A stretch of 64,000 nucleotides of DNA from Streptomyces sp. Q6 (GTDB taxonomy: Bacteria > Actinomycetota > Actinomycetes > Streptomycetales > Streptomycetaceae): positions 2,294,001 to 2,358,000 of the forward strand of contig NZ_CP146022.1 of the NCBI RefSeq assembly GCF_036967205.1, written 5' to 3'. The notes beneath the pieces are model-generated. The model was not told where the DNA came from and did not search any database. It worked only from the letters and a program-made list of their open reading frames with translations. Positions 8,761-18,422 of this stretch are shown piece after piece (the stretch's first letter is position 1; each line of letters begins with the position of its first letter). Both the position numbers and the translations under genes were made by a program.

Positions 8761-10725
8761 TCATGGCTGGAAAGCGACGGGGAGCCGCGCGGGCTCGGCG
8801 CCCGTGGGAGGCACTTGCAGGGTCTTCAGGGCGAACTCCATGACCTGCTTGTAGATGGGCCCGCAGATCTGACCGCCGAAGTAACTCCCCTTCGTGGCGT
8901 TCTGGATCGCGCAGTAGACGGTGACGCGTGGCTTGTCCGCCGGCGCGAACCCGGCGAACGACGAGGTGTAGCCCTTGTAGCGGCCGGTGGCCGGATCGAC
9001 GCGGTTGGCCGTACCCGTCTTGCCCGCGACGCGGTAGCCCGGGATACGGGCCTTGGTCCCCGTCCCCTCCTCGTCGTCGACGACGGACTCCAGCATCCGC
9101 GCGACCGTCTTCGCCGTCTTCTCGCTGACGACACGGGTCTGCTTGGGCTTGGCCGCGGGCGTGAACCGGCCGTCGGGCCCCTTGGTTCCGCGCACGAGGG
9201 TCGGCTCGATCCGTACGCCGCCGTTGGCGATGGTCGAGTACACGGAGGCCGCCTGCATCGCGTTGATGGAGAAGCCCTGGCCGAAGGGGATCGTGTACTG
9301 CTGCGAGGTGGACCACTTGTCCGGTGCGGCGAGGATGCCGGACGTCTCGCCGGGGAAGCCGAGACCGCTCTGCTCGCCGATGCCGAACTTGCGCAGGTAC
9401 GAGTACAGGCTCCGGTTGGCCTCGGGCTGCGTGGCGCCGAGCTGGCCGGTCGCCAGGATGGTGCCGATGTTGCTGGACTTGGCGAGCACGCCGTTGAGCG
9501 TGAGGTGCCAGGTCGGATGGTCGATGTCGTCCTGGAAGAGGCGGTCGCCGCGGTGCAGCCGGTTGGGCACGGTGACGTGGGTCGACGGGGTCGCCACGTT
9601 CTCCTCGAGGACGGCCGCCATCGACATGACCTTGGCGGTGGAGCCCGGCTCGTACGCGTCCTGGAGCGCCGCGTTGCCGAGGGCGGCCGCGTTCGCCTGC
9701 GACAGGTCGTTCGGGTCGAAGCCGGGCGCGTTCGCCATGGCCAGGACCTCGCCGGTCCGCGTGTCCTGCACTATCACGTAGCCGCGGTCGGCCCCGGACT
9801 TCTTCACCTGCTCGGAGATCGCGTTCTGCGCGGCCCACTGGATGTCGCGGTCGATGGTCAGCTCGACGTTCGAGCCGGACACCGCGGGCTGCTCGGTGCT
9901 GCCGGCGGTCGGCACCTGCCGGCCGCCGGACTGGGCGTAGCGGATCTTGCCGTCCTTGCCCGAGAGCTCCTTGTCGAGCTGCTGCTCGACACCGCCGCCG
10001 CCCTTGCCGTCGGCGTTGACCCAGCCCAGTATCCCGGCGGCGAGGTCCCCGTTCGGGTACACGCGCTTGCTGCTCGGGTCGGACAGGACGCCGGAGAGGA
10101 CGCTCGCCTCGCGCCCCTCGGCGTTCGCCTTCTCGTTCAGCGTGGAGCGCAGGTCCTTGATCTGCTTCCAGACCTGCGGCGTCTGCCGCGCGGCGAGCCG
10201 CACATAACGGGTGTTCTTCGTCTTCAGCTTCTTGGTCAGCTCGGCGGCGTCGACCCCGATGATCGGCGAGAGGAGCGCCGCGGCCTGCTCGGGCGCGTCC
10301 TTCACCTCGGTCGCCTTGCGCGTGAACAGCGTGGGGTCGGCGGTGATGTCGTACGCGTCCACGCTCGACGCCAGCGAGACGCCGCTGCGGTCGGTGATCC
10401 CGCCGCGCTCGGCGGCGATGGTGTGGCTGACGTAGCGGTTGAGCTGGGCCTTCGCGGCGTACGCGCTCGCGTCGACGCCCTGGACCTGGAGAAGCCGTAC
10501 GACAAAGACCATGAGGACGAGCGTGAGGCCCAGGCTCACCATGCGCAGGCGCGGCCGGGGACTGCCCAGGCGCAGCGGGGTGGAGGACTTCGGACGTGCG
10601 GGGCGCGGGCGCCGTGCGGCGGGGCGTGCGCCGGGACCCGGGCGCCGCTGGGCTCCGGGCCGGGCCGATCTGACCGGGCGCGTGGGTCCTGGCACGCGGC
10701 GGCGCGGAGGCTCCCTGTCGGTCAT
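8761..10725 (-). CDS. ftsI: Septal transpeptidase FtsI (PBP3, class B penicillin-binding protein)
   Basis: D,D-transpeptidase that cross-links septal peptidoglycan, partner of FtsW. It has 654 residues. An Arg/Pro-rich cytoplasmic tail (about 1-60) is followed by one membrane anchor ('MVSLGLTLVLMVFVVRLL'), a dimerisation/pedestal domain, and the penicillin-binding domain. All three active-site motifs are visible: S-T-A-K in 'EPGSTAKVM' (about residue 360), S-S-N in 'AKSSNIG' (about 417) and K-T-G in 'AGKTGTANR' (about 566). It sits 4 nt after ftsL and 40 nt before murE. Confidence 0.97.
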   Translation of the reverse strand: MTDREPPRRRVPGPTRPVRSARPGAQRRPGPGARPAARRPRPARPKSSTPLRLGSPRPRLRMVSLGLTLVLMVFVVRLLQVQGVDASAYAAKAQLNRYVSHTIAAERGGITDRSGVSLASSVDAYDITADPTLFTRKATEVKDAPEQAAALLSPIIGVDAAELTKKLKTKNTRYVRLAARQTPQVWKQIKDLRSTLNEKANAEGREASVLSGVLSDPSSKRVYPNGDLAAGILGWVNADGKGGGGVEQQLDKELSGKDGKIRYAQSGGRQVPTAGSTEQPAVSGSNVELTIDRDIQWAAQNAISEQVKKSGADRGYVIVQDTRTGEVLAMANAPGFDPNDLSQANAAALGNAALQDAYEPGSTAKVMSMAAVLEENVATPSTHVTVPNRLHRGDRLFQDDIDHPTWHLTLNGVLAKSSNIGTILATGQLGATQPEANRSLYSYLRKFGIGEQSGLGFPGETSGILAAPDKWSTSQQYTIPFGQGFSINAMQAASVYSTIANGGVRIEPTLVRGTKGPDGRFTPAAKPKQTRVVSEKTAKTVARMLESVVDDEEGTGTKARIPGYRVAGKTGTANRVDPATGRYKGYTSSFAGFAPADKPRVTVYCAIQNATKGSYFGGQICGPIYKQVMEFALKTLQVPPTGAEPARLPVAFQP

Positions 10726-10729
10726 GGCG

Positions 10730-11344
10730 TCACCTGCCGGAGGTCGAAGGGGCGGAGGCCGCGGGCTTCACCGAGGTGTTCGTGCTCGGCTGCCCGGACG
10801 GTTCGGTGGAAGGCGTCGCTTTTCCCGGGGCCGAGGCGGCGGGGGCCGACGAGGAGGGCGCGGTCGGCGCCGGACGTACCGCTTCCGGCGGCCTCGGCGC
10901 CTGCGTGCGCAGCGGCGAGGGCAGCGAGGCGGGGGTCGGCATGCCGCGGACGGTGCCGTCGGGATCGAGGAAGGCGGGGTCGCCGCCGAACACCATGCCG
11001 AGCTCGCGGGCCCGGCGCTGGAGAGCGTCCGGGGCCGAGTAGGAGTCCACCTCGCGCTGGAGTTCCTGCTCGTCGTCGGTGAGCTCGGTGGTCTGCTTCT
11101 TGAGCTTGCTGAGCTTGAACGATCCTTCATTGAGCGAGGAGTTCAGCATCAGCAGCATGATGAGACCCCCGCCGAGCAGCAGCACGACGAGGAGGACGAA
11201 CGGTGTGCGCGCGGCCTGGGCTCCGCCGGACGGGGAGAGCGGAAGGAGCCGCGCGAGTCTCGCGGCCCTGGCCCGCAGTTCGCCTCGGGACCCTTGAGCG
11301 CCTCGCGCGCTCTTGGAACCTTTCGAGCCACTCCTGGCGCTCAT
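10730..11344 (-). CDS. ftsL: Cell division protein FtsL-like (septum formation initiator)
   Basis: Small bitopic division protein that forms the FtsQLB complex. It has 204 residues. A basic N-terminus is followed by one membrane helix ('FVLLVVLLLGGGLIMLLML'), a heptad-like coiled coil ('KLSKLKKQTTELTDDEQELQ') and a long Pro/Ala/Ser-rich tail of low complexity. ATG 11344 is preferred because GGAGGGG lies six bases upstream; the GTG two codons earlier abuts that site. The primary sequence is poorly conserved, so the name rests on position between rsmH and ftsI and on topology. Confidence 0.88.
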   Translation of the reverse strand: MSARSGSKGSKSARGAQGSRGELRARAARLARLLPLSPSGGAQAARTPFVLLVVLLLGGGLIMLLMLNSSLNEGSFKLSKLKKQTTELTDDEQELQREVDSYSAPDALQRRARELGMVFGGDPAFLDPDGTVRGMPTPASLPSPLRTQAPRPPEAVRPAPTAPSSSAPAASAPGKATPSTEPSGQPSTNTSVKPAASAPSTSGR

Positions 11345-11380
11345 GAACACCCCTCCACGCGCGCGTGCCTCACTCGGCCC

Positions 11381-12337
11381 TCATCCCTCGACATCCTCGC
11401 GGATGCGCTGCGCACCCCGCAGCCGTGCCGGAGCGGCCCGGCGGTTCTCGGCGACCTCTTCTTCGGTGGGAAGCTCGGCGCCACGCGTGAGGAGCTTCAG
11501 GCGCGGCTGGTAGCGCTCGGGGACGACCGGCAGACCGGGCGGCGCCGTGGTGGCGGCACCGGCCGCGAACACCTGCTTGACCAGGCGGTCCTCCAGCGAG
11601 TGGTACGACAGGACGGCGATCCGGCCGCCGACCGCGAGCGCCTTCACGGCACCGGGAACGGCCCGCTCCAGGACGCTCAGCTCGCCGTTGACCTCGATGC
11701 GCAGCGCCTGGAAGGTGCGCTTGGCCGGGTTTCCGCCGGTGCGCTTGGCGGCCTGCGGCAGGGAGTCGCGGATCAGCTCGACGAGCCGCGCGCTGTTGCT
11801 GAACGGCTCCTTCTCGCGCTCGCGCACGATGGCCGAGACGATGCGCTTGGCCTGCTTCTCCTCGCCGTACTGGCGCAGGATCCGCACCAACTCGCCCGGC
11901 GCGTACGTGTTGAGGACCTCGGCGGCGCTCATCCCGGTCGTCTGGTCCATGCGCATGTCGAGCGGCGCGTCCTGCGCGTACGCGAAGCCGCGGTCGGCCT
12001 CGTCGAGCTGCATGGAGGAGACGCCGAGGTCGAACAGGACGCCCTGGACGCGCGGGATGCCCAATCGGTCGAGGACGTCGGGCAGTTCGTCGTAGACGGC
12101 GTGCACGAGGGTGGCGCGGTCGCCGAAGGGCGCGAGGCGCTCGCCGGAGAGGCGCAGCGCTTCCTTGTCGCGGTCGAGGGCGACGAGGCGGCACGAGGGG
12201 AACGTGGAGAGCAGGGCCTCGCTGTGACCGCCGAGCCCGAGCGTGCAGTCGACGACGACCGCGCCCGGCTCGGCGAGGGCGGGGGCCAGCAGGTCCAAGC
12301 AGCGCTGGAGCATGACCGGGACGTGTCGCTGACTCAA
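11381..12337 (-). CDS. rsmH: 16S rRNA m4C1402 methyltransferase RsmH (MraW)
   Basis: SAM-dependent enzyme that N4-methylates C1402 of 16S rRNA; first gene of this dcw operon. It has 318 residues with '[14 protein letters not shown]' at the N-terminus, SAM loop '[15 protein letters not shown]', '[19 protein letters not shown]' and the C-terminal '[14 protein letters not shown]'. The start is TTG 12337. GAGAGG lies just upstream, and the next in-frame ATG would cut into the conserved HVPV motif, so TTG is required. No mraZ precedes it in this window. Confidence 0.95.
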   Translation of the reverse strand: MSQRHVPVMLQRCLDLLAPALAEPGAVVVDCTLGLGGHSEALLSTFPSCRLVALDRDKEALRLSGERLAPFGDRATLVHAVYDELPDVLDRLGIPRVQGVLFDLGVSSMQLDEADRGFAYAQDAPLDMRMDQTTGMSAAEVLNTYAPGELVRILRQYGEEKQAKRIVSAIVREREKEPFSNSARLVELIRDSLPQAAKRTGGNPAKRTFQALRIEVNGELSVLERAVPGAVKALAVGGRIAVLSYHSLEDRLVKQVFAAGAATTAPPGLPVVPERYQPRLKLLTRGAELPTEEEVAENRRAAPARLRGAQRIREDVEG

Positions 12338-12754
12338 GAGGCCCTCTCAGGTCCGGCGCGGCGGCGGTACGCACTGCCGGGTCCCCGCCCGCTCGTGAAG
12401 GGGATGGTGGTCCACCGGCGCCGGGGAAGTGACGCCGGCCGACCGGAGCGGGAGGAGGCCGAGCCGTACGTACGCGCCGCGCACGCGGGGAGCGCCCGGC
12501 GGTACCGGGATCTCCGTGTTGCATCGTTGCGTGGTTATCTGGGGTCGGCGTCACTTTAGTCCACGGCGCCCCTCGGTCAATCAACCGGCCTGCGCGTCGC
12601 GGACCGCATCGGCATGAAGCCGCGTACCGGTCGAATTCACCCGTGCGGCCGAGGCCGGGCCACCCCTGTGGGTTAGCTCACAACAAGGCTCATTGATGTT
12701 CTTTGTCCTCTCTCACAGCGGGCTGCCACCGCCCGTGACCAGTAACGTCGGGGC
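12338..12754. other. Divergent intergenic region: dcw leader and carbonic anhydrase promoter
   Basis: This 417-bp gap separates rsmH (leftward) from the carbonic anhydrase gene (rightward). On the minus strand it holds the strong promoter at 12553-12580 and about 210 nt of untranslated leader before the rsmH TTG. On the plus side a TAACGT box at 12743-12748 ends six bases before the carbonic anhydrase ATG. I see no mraZ-like gene and no recognisable riboswitch in it. Confidence 0.6.
12553..12580 (-). promoter_or_regulatory. Vegetative-type promoter of the dcw operon
   Basis: Reading leftward, -35 TTGACC (12575-12580), a 16-bp spacer and -10 TAAAGT (12553-12558). Both boxes fit the HrdB/sigma-70 consensus closely. 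Transcription would begin near 12546, leaving about 210 nt of leader ahead of rsmH. Confidence 0.7.
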
Positions 12755-13294
12755 ATGACGACTTCCGCTTCCGTCCCGTCCGAAGGCGCCATATCCACCG
12801 GCACCGTCACCGACCGCCTGGTCGACGCGAACGCCCGCTACGCCTCCGCGTTCACCGATCCGGGCATGGACGCCCGCCCGGTGCTCCGGGTCGCCGTCGT
12901 GGCCTGCATGGACGCCCGCCTCGACCTGCACGACGCCCTCGGCCTGGAGCTCGGCGACTGCCACACCGTGCGCAACGCGGGCGGTGTCGTCACCGACGAC
13001 GTGATCCGTTCGCTCACCATCAGTCAGCGGGCGCTCGGCACCCGCAGCGTGGTCCTCATCCACCACACCGGCTGCGGCCTGGAGTCCCTCACCGAGGAGT
13101 TCCGGCACGAGCTGGAGATGGAGGTCGGACAGCGGCCGAGCTGGGCGGTGGAGGGATTCCGCGACGTCGACCAGGACGTGCGGCAGTCCATCCAGAAGGT
13201 GCGCACCTCTCCCTTCCTGCTGCACACCGACGACGTGCGCGGCTTCGTCTTCGACGTGAAGACCGGCCTGCTGCGCGAGATCGACCCGGCCTGA
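12755..13294 (+). CDS. Beta-class carbonic anhydrase
   Basis: Zinc enzyme interconverting CO2 and bicarbonate in the cytoplasm. It has 179 residues, typical of short actinobacterial beta enzymes. Zinc ligands Cys51, His104 and Cys107 ('HHTGCG') and the Asp53-Arg55 dyad of 'ACMDARLDLHDALGL' are all present, as is 'VRNAGGVVTDDVIRSL'. A TAACGT box ends six bases before the ATG and there is no ribosome binding site, so the mRNA is probably leaderless. It stands alone, divergent from rsmH. Confidence 0.93.
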   Translation: MTTSASVPSEGAISTGTVTDRLVDANARYASAFTDPGMDARPVLRVAVVACMDARLDLHDALGLELGDCHTVRNAGGVVTDDVIRSLTISQRALGTRSVVLIHHTGCGLESLTEEFRHELEMEVGQRPSWAVEGFRDVDQDVRQSIQKVRTSPFLLHTDDVRGFVFDVKTGLLREIDPA

Positions 13295-13517
13295 CCTTCC
13301 GGACCGGTCGACCTTCACCTCAAAAGGTCGTAAGACCCGACATATCGCGGCCAGTTATCCACAGGCGAGTGACACGAACCGGTAACGCCAACAAGAATGC
13401 GTGTGTGGCACCCCGCGCGAGCGACGGAACTCTTCGCGCGTGGTGTCCGTGTTTCGGGGTGGGCCGGTCCGCGTCACAGAGCGTCGGCCCGGGAAAGTAC
13501 GGGCCGAGGAGGGCCGG

Positions 13518-14573
13518 GTGACGACCTATGACGATCGAGCGAGCCTCACTGATCTGACCACCACTGTGGAGCGCGTACGCAGGTCGGTGGAGGGTGTGAT
13601 CGAGGGCAAGCCGGAGGTCGTACGGCTTTCGCTGACCGTGCTCCTCGCCGAGGGGCACCTGCTCATCGAGGATGTACCGGGCGTCGGCAAGACGATGCTC
13701 GCCAAGGCGCTGGCGCGGTCCATCGACTGCTCGGTGCGCCGCATCCAGTTCACTCCCGACCTGCTGCCGTCGGACATCACCGGTGTGTCCATCTTCGACC
13801 AGCAGCGGCGGGACTTCGAGTTCAAGCCGGGCGCGATCTTCGCGCAGATCGTGATCGGCGACGAGATCAACCGCGCGTCGCCCAAGACGCAGTCCGCGCT
13901 CCTGGAGTCCATGGAGGAGCGCCAGGTCACCATCGACGGCAAGACCTACGAACTGCCCAGCCCCTTCATGGTGGTGGCGACGCAGAACCCGGTCGAGATG
14001 GAGGGCACCTACCCGCTGCCGGAGGCCCAGCGCGACCGTTTCATGGCCCGAGTCTCCATCGGCTATCCCAGCGCGGAGGCCGAGTTGCAGATGCTGGACA
14101 TCCACGGCGGGGTGAACCCGCTGGACGACCTCCAGCCGGTGGCCCACGCGCACGAGATCGTGAAGCTGGTCGACGCCGTCCGCTCCGTCCATGTCGCCGA
14201 CGCCGTACGGCGCTACGCGGTGGAGCTGGTCGCGGCCACGCGCACCCACCCGGACCTGAGACTCGGCGCGTCCCCGCGCGCGACGCTGCACCTGCTGCGC
14301 GCCGCGAAGGCGTCGGCGGCCCTCAGCGGCCGGGAGTACGCGCTGCCCGACGATGTGCAGTCGCTGGCCGTCGCCGTCCTGGCGCACCGTCTGCTGCCCA
14401 CCGCGCAGGCCCAGTTGAACCGGCGCACGGCCGAGCAGGTCGTGCTCGACATCCTGCAGCGCACCCCGGTCCCCGCCGCCGACACCCGCGCCCCGCAGGC
14501 GCCGCCGCACGGCTACACCAACACGGCCGCTCCGATGTACGGCCAGCAGCCGCCCGGCACACGGAGGCTGTGA
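13518..14573 (+). CDS. MoxR-family AAA+ ATPase
   Basis: MoxR ATPases act as chaperones for partner proteins, often VWA or DUF58 proteins. From GTG 13518 (AGGAGG eight bases upstream) the product has 351 residues: Walker A 'EDVPGVGKTMLAKALA', Walker B 'GDEINRASPKTQSALLESM', sensor 'VATQNPVEMEGTYPLPEAQ' and a C-terminal lid with 'RLGASPRATLHLLRAAK'. The stop overlaps the next gene's start (TGATG), making it the first gene of a three-gene moxR/DUF58/transglutaminase unit. The open frame extends upstream, but only weak codons lie there. Confidence 0.93.
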   Translation: MTTYDDRASLTDLTTTVERVRRSVEGVIEGKPEVVRLSLTVLLAEGHLLIEDVPGVGKTMLAKALARSIDCSVRRIQFTPDLLPSDITGVSIFDQQRRDFEFKPGAIFAQIVIGDEINRASPKTQSALLESMEERQVTIDGKTYELPSPFMVVATQNPVEMEGTYPLPEAQRDRFMARVSIGYPSAEAELQMLDIHGGVNPLDDLQPVAHAHEIVKLVDAVRSVHVADAVRRYAVELVAATRTHPDLRLGASPRATLHLLRAAKASAALSGREYALPDDVQSLAVAVLAHRLLPTAQAQLNRRTAEQVVLDILQRTPVPAADTRAPQAPPHGYTNTAAPMYGQQPPGTRRL

Positions 14574-15970
14574 TGGCGTCCGGGGGGTACTACGGGGCGG
14601 ATCCGGGGGGCGGATTCACGGACGGCGACGGCGCGACGAACGACAAGGGTGACAAGAGCGGCCTGCGCACGGCGCTCGCCGGACTGACCACGCGCGGCCG
14701 TTCGTTCCTCGCCGCCGGCATCGCCGCGGCGATCTGCGCCTACGTCCTCGGGCAGAGCGATCTGCTCCGGGTCGGACTCCTGCTCGCCGCCCTGCCGCTG
14801 GTGTGCGCGGGCGTCCTGTACCGCACCCGCTACCGGGTCGCGGGCAGCCGCCGGCTCTCCCCCGCGCGCGTGCCCGCGAGTTCCGAGGCGCGCGTCCATC
14901 TCCGTATGGACAACATCTCCCGGTTGCCGACGGGCCTGTTGATGCTCCAGGACCGGGTTCCCTACGTGCTCGGTCCGCGGCCCCGCTTCGTCCTCGACCG
15001 GGTCGAGGCGGGCGGCCGCCGCGAGGTGTCGTACCGGGTCCGCTCGGATCTGCGCGGCCGCTATCCGCTGGGCCCGCTCCAGCTGCGCCTGACCGACCCC
15101 TTCGGCATGTGCGAACTGACCAGGTCCTTCTCGACGTACGACACCCTGACCGTGATCCCGCGGGTGGAGGCGCTGCCTCCGGTGCGGCTCACCGGTGAGG
15201 CCAAGGGGTACGGGGACGGGCGGCAGCGCTCGCTCGCCCTGGCCGGCGAGGACGACGTGATCCCGCGCGGCTACCGGCATGGCGACGACCTGCGCCGCGT
15301 CCACTGGCGGTCGACCGCGCGGTACGGCGAGCTGATGGTGCGCCGCGAGGAGCAGCCGCAGCGGGCCCGCTGCACCGTGCTCCTCGACACGCGCGGCACC
15401 GCCTTCCAGGGCGCGGGCCCGGACTCGGCCTTCGAATGGGCGGTGTCCGGCTCGGCCTCGGCCCTGGTGCACATGCTGGAACGGGGCTTCTCCGTCCGCC
15501 TGTTGACGGACACGGGCACCGCGGTGCCGGGCGAGGGCACCGACGGGTTCGCGGGCGCCAGCCAGGAGTCGGCGGACGCGGCGGGCCTGATGATGGACAC
15601 GCTCGCCGTGGTCGACCATTCCGACGGCTACACGCTCTCGCCCGCCTACGACGTGCTGCGCAGCGGGAACGAAGGGCTTCTGATCGCCTTCTTCGGCGAT
15701 CTGGACGAGGAACAGGCCGCCGTCGCCGTGCGGATGCGGCAGCGCTCCGGCGGCGCCGTGGCCTTCCTCCTGGACAGCGAGTCCTGGCTCCAGGGTCCGG
15801 GCTCGCCGCCCTCGCAGCGCTGCGCGGAGCGGCTGCGCATGCTGCGGGAGGCGGGCTGGACCACGGTGGCGGTGCCGCCGGGCGCGCCCATGGCGGACGT
15901 GTGGCGGCAGGCGGACCGGGAGCGTACGGGACTGTCCGGCGCCCCCAGCACCTTGGGGGGTTGGTCATGA
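14573..15970 (+). CDS. DUF58 domain membrane protein
   Basis: The 465-residue protein has a Gly/Asp-rich N-terminus, two membrane helices (about 42-80), a beta-rich region, and the DUF58 signature around 'EDDVIPRGYRHGDDLRRVHW'. A VWA-like segment follows with 'CTVLLDTRG' as a partial MIDAS. DUF58 proteins are usual partners of MoxR ATPases, and the gene overlaps moxR upstream and the transglutaminase downstream (ATGA). The biochemical role is unknown; an envelope-related complex is inferred from membrane anchoring and context. Confidence 0.88.
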   Translation: MASGGYYGADPGGGFTDGDGATNDKGDKSGLRTALAGLTTRGRSFLAAGIAAAICAYVLGQSDLLRVGLLLAALPLVCAGVLYRTRYRVAGSRRLSPARVPASSEARVHLRMDNISRLPTGLLMLQDRVPYVLGPRPRFVLDRVEAGGRREVSYRVRSDLRGRYPLGPLQLRLTDPFGMCELTRSFSTYDTLTVIPRVEALPPVRLTGEAKGYGDGRQRSLALAGEDDVIPRGYRHGDDLRRVHWRSTARYGELMVRREEQPQRARCTVLLDTRGTAFQGAGPDSAFEWAVSGSASALVHMLERGFSVRLLTDTGTAVPGEGTDGFAGASQESADAAGLMMDTLAVVDHSDGYTLSPAYDVLRSGNEGLLIAFFGDLDEEQAAVAVRMRQRSGGAVAFLLDSESWLQGPGSPPSQRCAERLRMLREAGWTTVAVPPGAPMADVWRQADRERTGLSGAPSTLGGWS

Positions 15971-18411
15971 GCGGCGGTGCCCGCCTTTCGATCTGCGCGA
16001 CGCTGGCCACGTTCCTGGCCACCTGCTCGCTGCTCCCGCTCGTCGACCGGTCCACGTGGATCATCCAGGCCGCGGTGCTGCTGGTGATCCAGGCCGCGGT
16101 GGGCGCGGCGGCCCGCCGGGTACCGCTCGCGCGACCGCTGACGGTCCTGGCGCAGGCCGTGGTGTCGCTCCTGCTGCTCACCCTCGTCTTCGCCCACGAC
16201 CAGGCGCTCGGCGCGGTGCTCCCGGGCCCGGACGCGTTCCGGCACTTCGGCGAGCTGTTCCAAGCGGGCGGCGACGACGTGAGCCGGTACGCGATCCCGG
16301 CGCCGCTGACCGACGGCATCCGGCTGATGTTGGTGGGCGGCGCGCTGGTGATCGGGCTCGCGGTGGACGCGCTCGCGGTGACGTTCCGCAGCGCGGCCCC
16401 GGCGGGACTGCCGCTGCTCGCCCTGTACTCGGTGGCCGCCGGGCTGTCCCAGGGCGGCGCCGCCTGGCTGTGGTTCGTGCTCGCGGCCGGCGGCTATCTC
16501 GTGCTGCTGCTCGCCGAGGGCCGCGACCGGCTCTCGCAGTGGGGCCGGGTCTTCGGCGGTACGTCGCGCGCGCCGGGCGGTGGCATGCAGGCGGACGGCG
16601 GGAGCGGCGTGCTCGCCCCGGTCCGCACCGGCCGCAGGATCGGCGTACTGGCCCTCGGCATCGCCCTGGTGGTGCCGCTCGCCCTGCCGGCCCTCGACGG
16701 CGGCCTGCTCGGCACGTCCGGCACCGGCGTGGGCAGCGGGACGGGCGGCGGCGGCACGATCTCCGCGGTCAACCCGCTGGTCTCGCTGAAGGACAGCCTG
16801 AACGAGCCGGAGGACCGGGAGGTGATGGCGTACCGGACGAACGCCGAGCAGACCTCCGACATGTATCTGCGGATCGTGGCGCTCGACGATTTCGACGGCA
16901 CGAACTGGCGCCCCTCGGTGCGCAGCATCACCGCCGTGCCCTCCCCGCTCCCCAGCCCGCGCGGTCTGGACGCGGACGTCCGCAGGACCGAGATCAAGAC
17001 CACGATCTCGGCGGCGGACGAGTACGCGCAGGACTGGCTGCCGATGCCGTTCCCCGCGACCCGCGTGGAGATCGGCGGACGCTGGCGGTACGAGCAGGTC
17101 GGCCGGACCCTGGTGGGAGACCACGGGCAGACGACGCGCGGGAAGACGTACACGGTCAACAGCCTGATCGTGCAGCCGACGGCGGAGCAGCTGGCCGCAT
17201 CGGGGCCGCCCCCGGGCGATCTGGTCCGCGAGTTCACGAAGGTGCCGGATTCGCTGCCGGACGTCGTGGAACAGACCGCGCTGCGGGTCACCGAGGGCGC
17301 GGCGAACAACTACGAGCGCGCGGTGAAGCTCCAGGACTACTTCGCGGTCAGCGGCGGCTTCACGTACAACACCGAGGTGTCGGCCGGCAGCGGCTCCGCC
17401 GCCATCGCCCGTTTCCTCAAGGAGAAGGAGGGCTTCTGCGTCCACTTCTCCTTCTCGATGGCGGCGATGGCCAGGACGCTGGGCATTCCGGCCCGGGTCG
17501 CGGTGGGCTTCACCCCGGGCTCGCCCGCGGGTGACGGGAACTACTCGGTGGGGCTGCGCGACGCGCACGCCTGGCCGGAGCTGTACTTCGAGGGCGTGGG
17601 CTGGACCCGCTTCGAGCCGACGCCGAACCGCGGGACGGTCCCGGAGTACACACAGGACAACACGCCGTCGGGCTCTTCCACCGACCAGGCGGCGCCGAGC
17701 GCCTCCACGTCCGACGCGCCGTCGGCCTCCCAGCCCTCCTCCTCGGAGAGCTGCTCGCTGGCCCAGCGCAAGGACGGCAGCTGCGGCAACACCGCGCCGG
17801 CGGCGATCGGTGGCTCCACGGACGACGGCCCGCCGTTCGGCACGATCCTGCTGGCGACGCTGGCCGGTCTCCTGGTGCTCGTGGTGCCCCTGCTGCCGAT
17901 GCTGTGGCGCAAACGCGTCAGGGCGCTGCGCCTGGGCTCCTCGGGGCGCACGGACGCCGACATCGCCGGGCGCACCCTGGCGGCCTGGCGCGAGGTGACG
18001 GACACGGCCTGGGACCACGGCATCCTGCCGGACGATTCGCAGACCCCGCGGAAGGCGGCGGCCCGTATCGTGCGGGTCGGCCGGCTCGACACGGCGGCCG
18101 CGGAGGCCGTGCACCGGGCGGCGGCCGCGGTGGAGCAGGTGCTGTACGCGCCACGGCCGCAGCCCGCGTCGGGGCTCGGCGAGGACGTGCACCGTGTCTG
18201 CGACGGACTGCACGCCAACATGAGCCGGACGACGCGCCTGCGGGCGACGTTCGCGCCGCGCTCGGCCGTACGGGTGGCGTGGGCGGTCGCACGGCGCTGG
18301 GAGACCTTCGCGGCGGGGCTGCGCGCCCGCTGGACCGCGGCGCTCGACCGGCGACGCTCCGGGGCTTCGAGCCCTTCAGGTCCGTCCCGGCCTTCGAGCC
18401 AGGAAGGCTGA
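15967..18411 (+). CDS. TgpA-type membrane transglutaminase-like protein
   Basis: Large 814-residue membrane protein. It has about six N-terminal helices (residues 1-260), an extracellular region with a transglutaminase fold, an Ser/Pro-rich linker, one more helix (about 628-648) and a cytoplasmic DUF4129-like tail. The catalytic Cys of 'EGFCVHFSFSMAAMARTLG' (about 490) and His of 'RDAHAWPELYF' (about 534) are clear; the third position reads 'RFEPTP', Glu where Asp is common. Start ATG 15967 overlaps the DUF58 stop. It ends the operon and is followed by a strong hairpin. The substrate is unknown. Confidence 0.9.
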   Translation: MSGGARLSICATLATFLATCSLLPLVDRSTWIIQAAVLLVIQAAVGAAARRVPLARPLTVLAQAVVSLLLLTLVFAHDQALGAVLPGPDAFRHFGELFQAGGDDVSRYAIPAPLTDGIRLMLVGGALVIGLAVDALAVTFRSAAPAGLPLLALYSVAAGLSQGGAAWLWFVLAAGGYLVLLLAEGRDRLSQWGRVFGGTSRAPGGGMQADGGSGVLAPVRTGRRIGVLALGIALVVPLALPALDGGLLGTSGTGVGSGTGGGGTISAVNPLVSLKDSLNEPEDREVMAYRTNAEQTSDMYLRIVALDDFDGTNWRPSVRSITAVPSPLPSPRGLDADVRRTEIKTTISAADEYAQDWLPMPFPATRVEIGGRWRYEQVGRTLVGDHGQTTRGKTYTVNSLIVQPTAEQLAASGPPPGDLVREFTKVPDSLPDVVEQTALRVTEGAANNYERAVKLQDYFAVSGGFTYNTEVSAGSGSAAIARFLKEKEGFCVHFSFSMAAMARTLGIPARVAVGFTPGSPAGDGNYSVGLRDAHAWPELYFEGVGWTRFEPTPNRGTVPEYTQDNTPSGSSTDQAAPSASTSDAPSASQPSSSESCSLAQRKDGSCGNTAPAAIGGSTDDGPPFGTILLATLAGLLVLVVPLLPMLWRKRVRALRLGSSGRTDADIAGRTLAAWREVTDTAWDHGILPDDSQTPRKAAARIVRVGRLDTAAAEAVHRAAAAVEQVLYAPRPQPASGLGEDVHRVCDGLHANMSRTTRLRATFAPRSAVRVAWAVARRWETFAAGLRARWTAALDRRRSGASSPSGPSRPSSQEG

Positions 18412-18422
18412 CCGAGCAGAGC

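Noticed and set aside
12338-12754. mraZ gene upstream of rsmH
   Set aside because: No frame in the gap encodes an MraZ-like protein; the region is leader and divergent promoter.
15646-18213. 855-codon open frame opposite the transglutaminase gene
   Set aside because: Same GC-skew shadow; translation is Arg/Ala/Gly/His-rich with no motif, while the plus strand has a complete catalytic domain.
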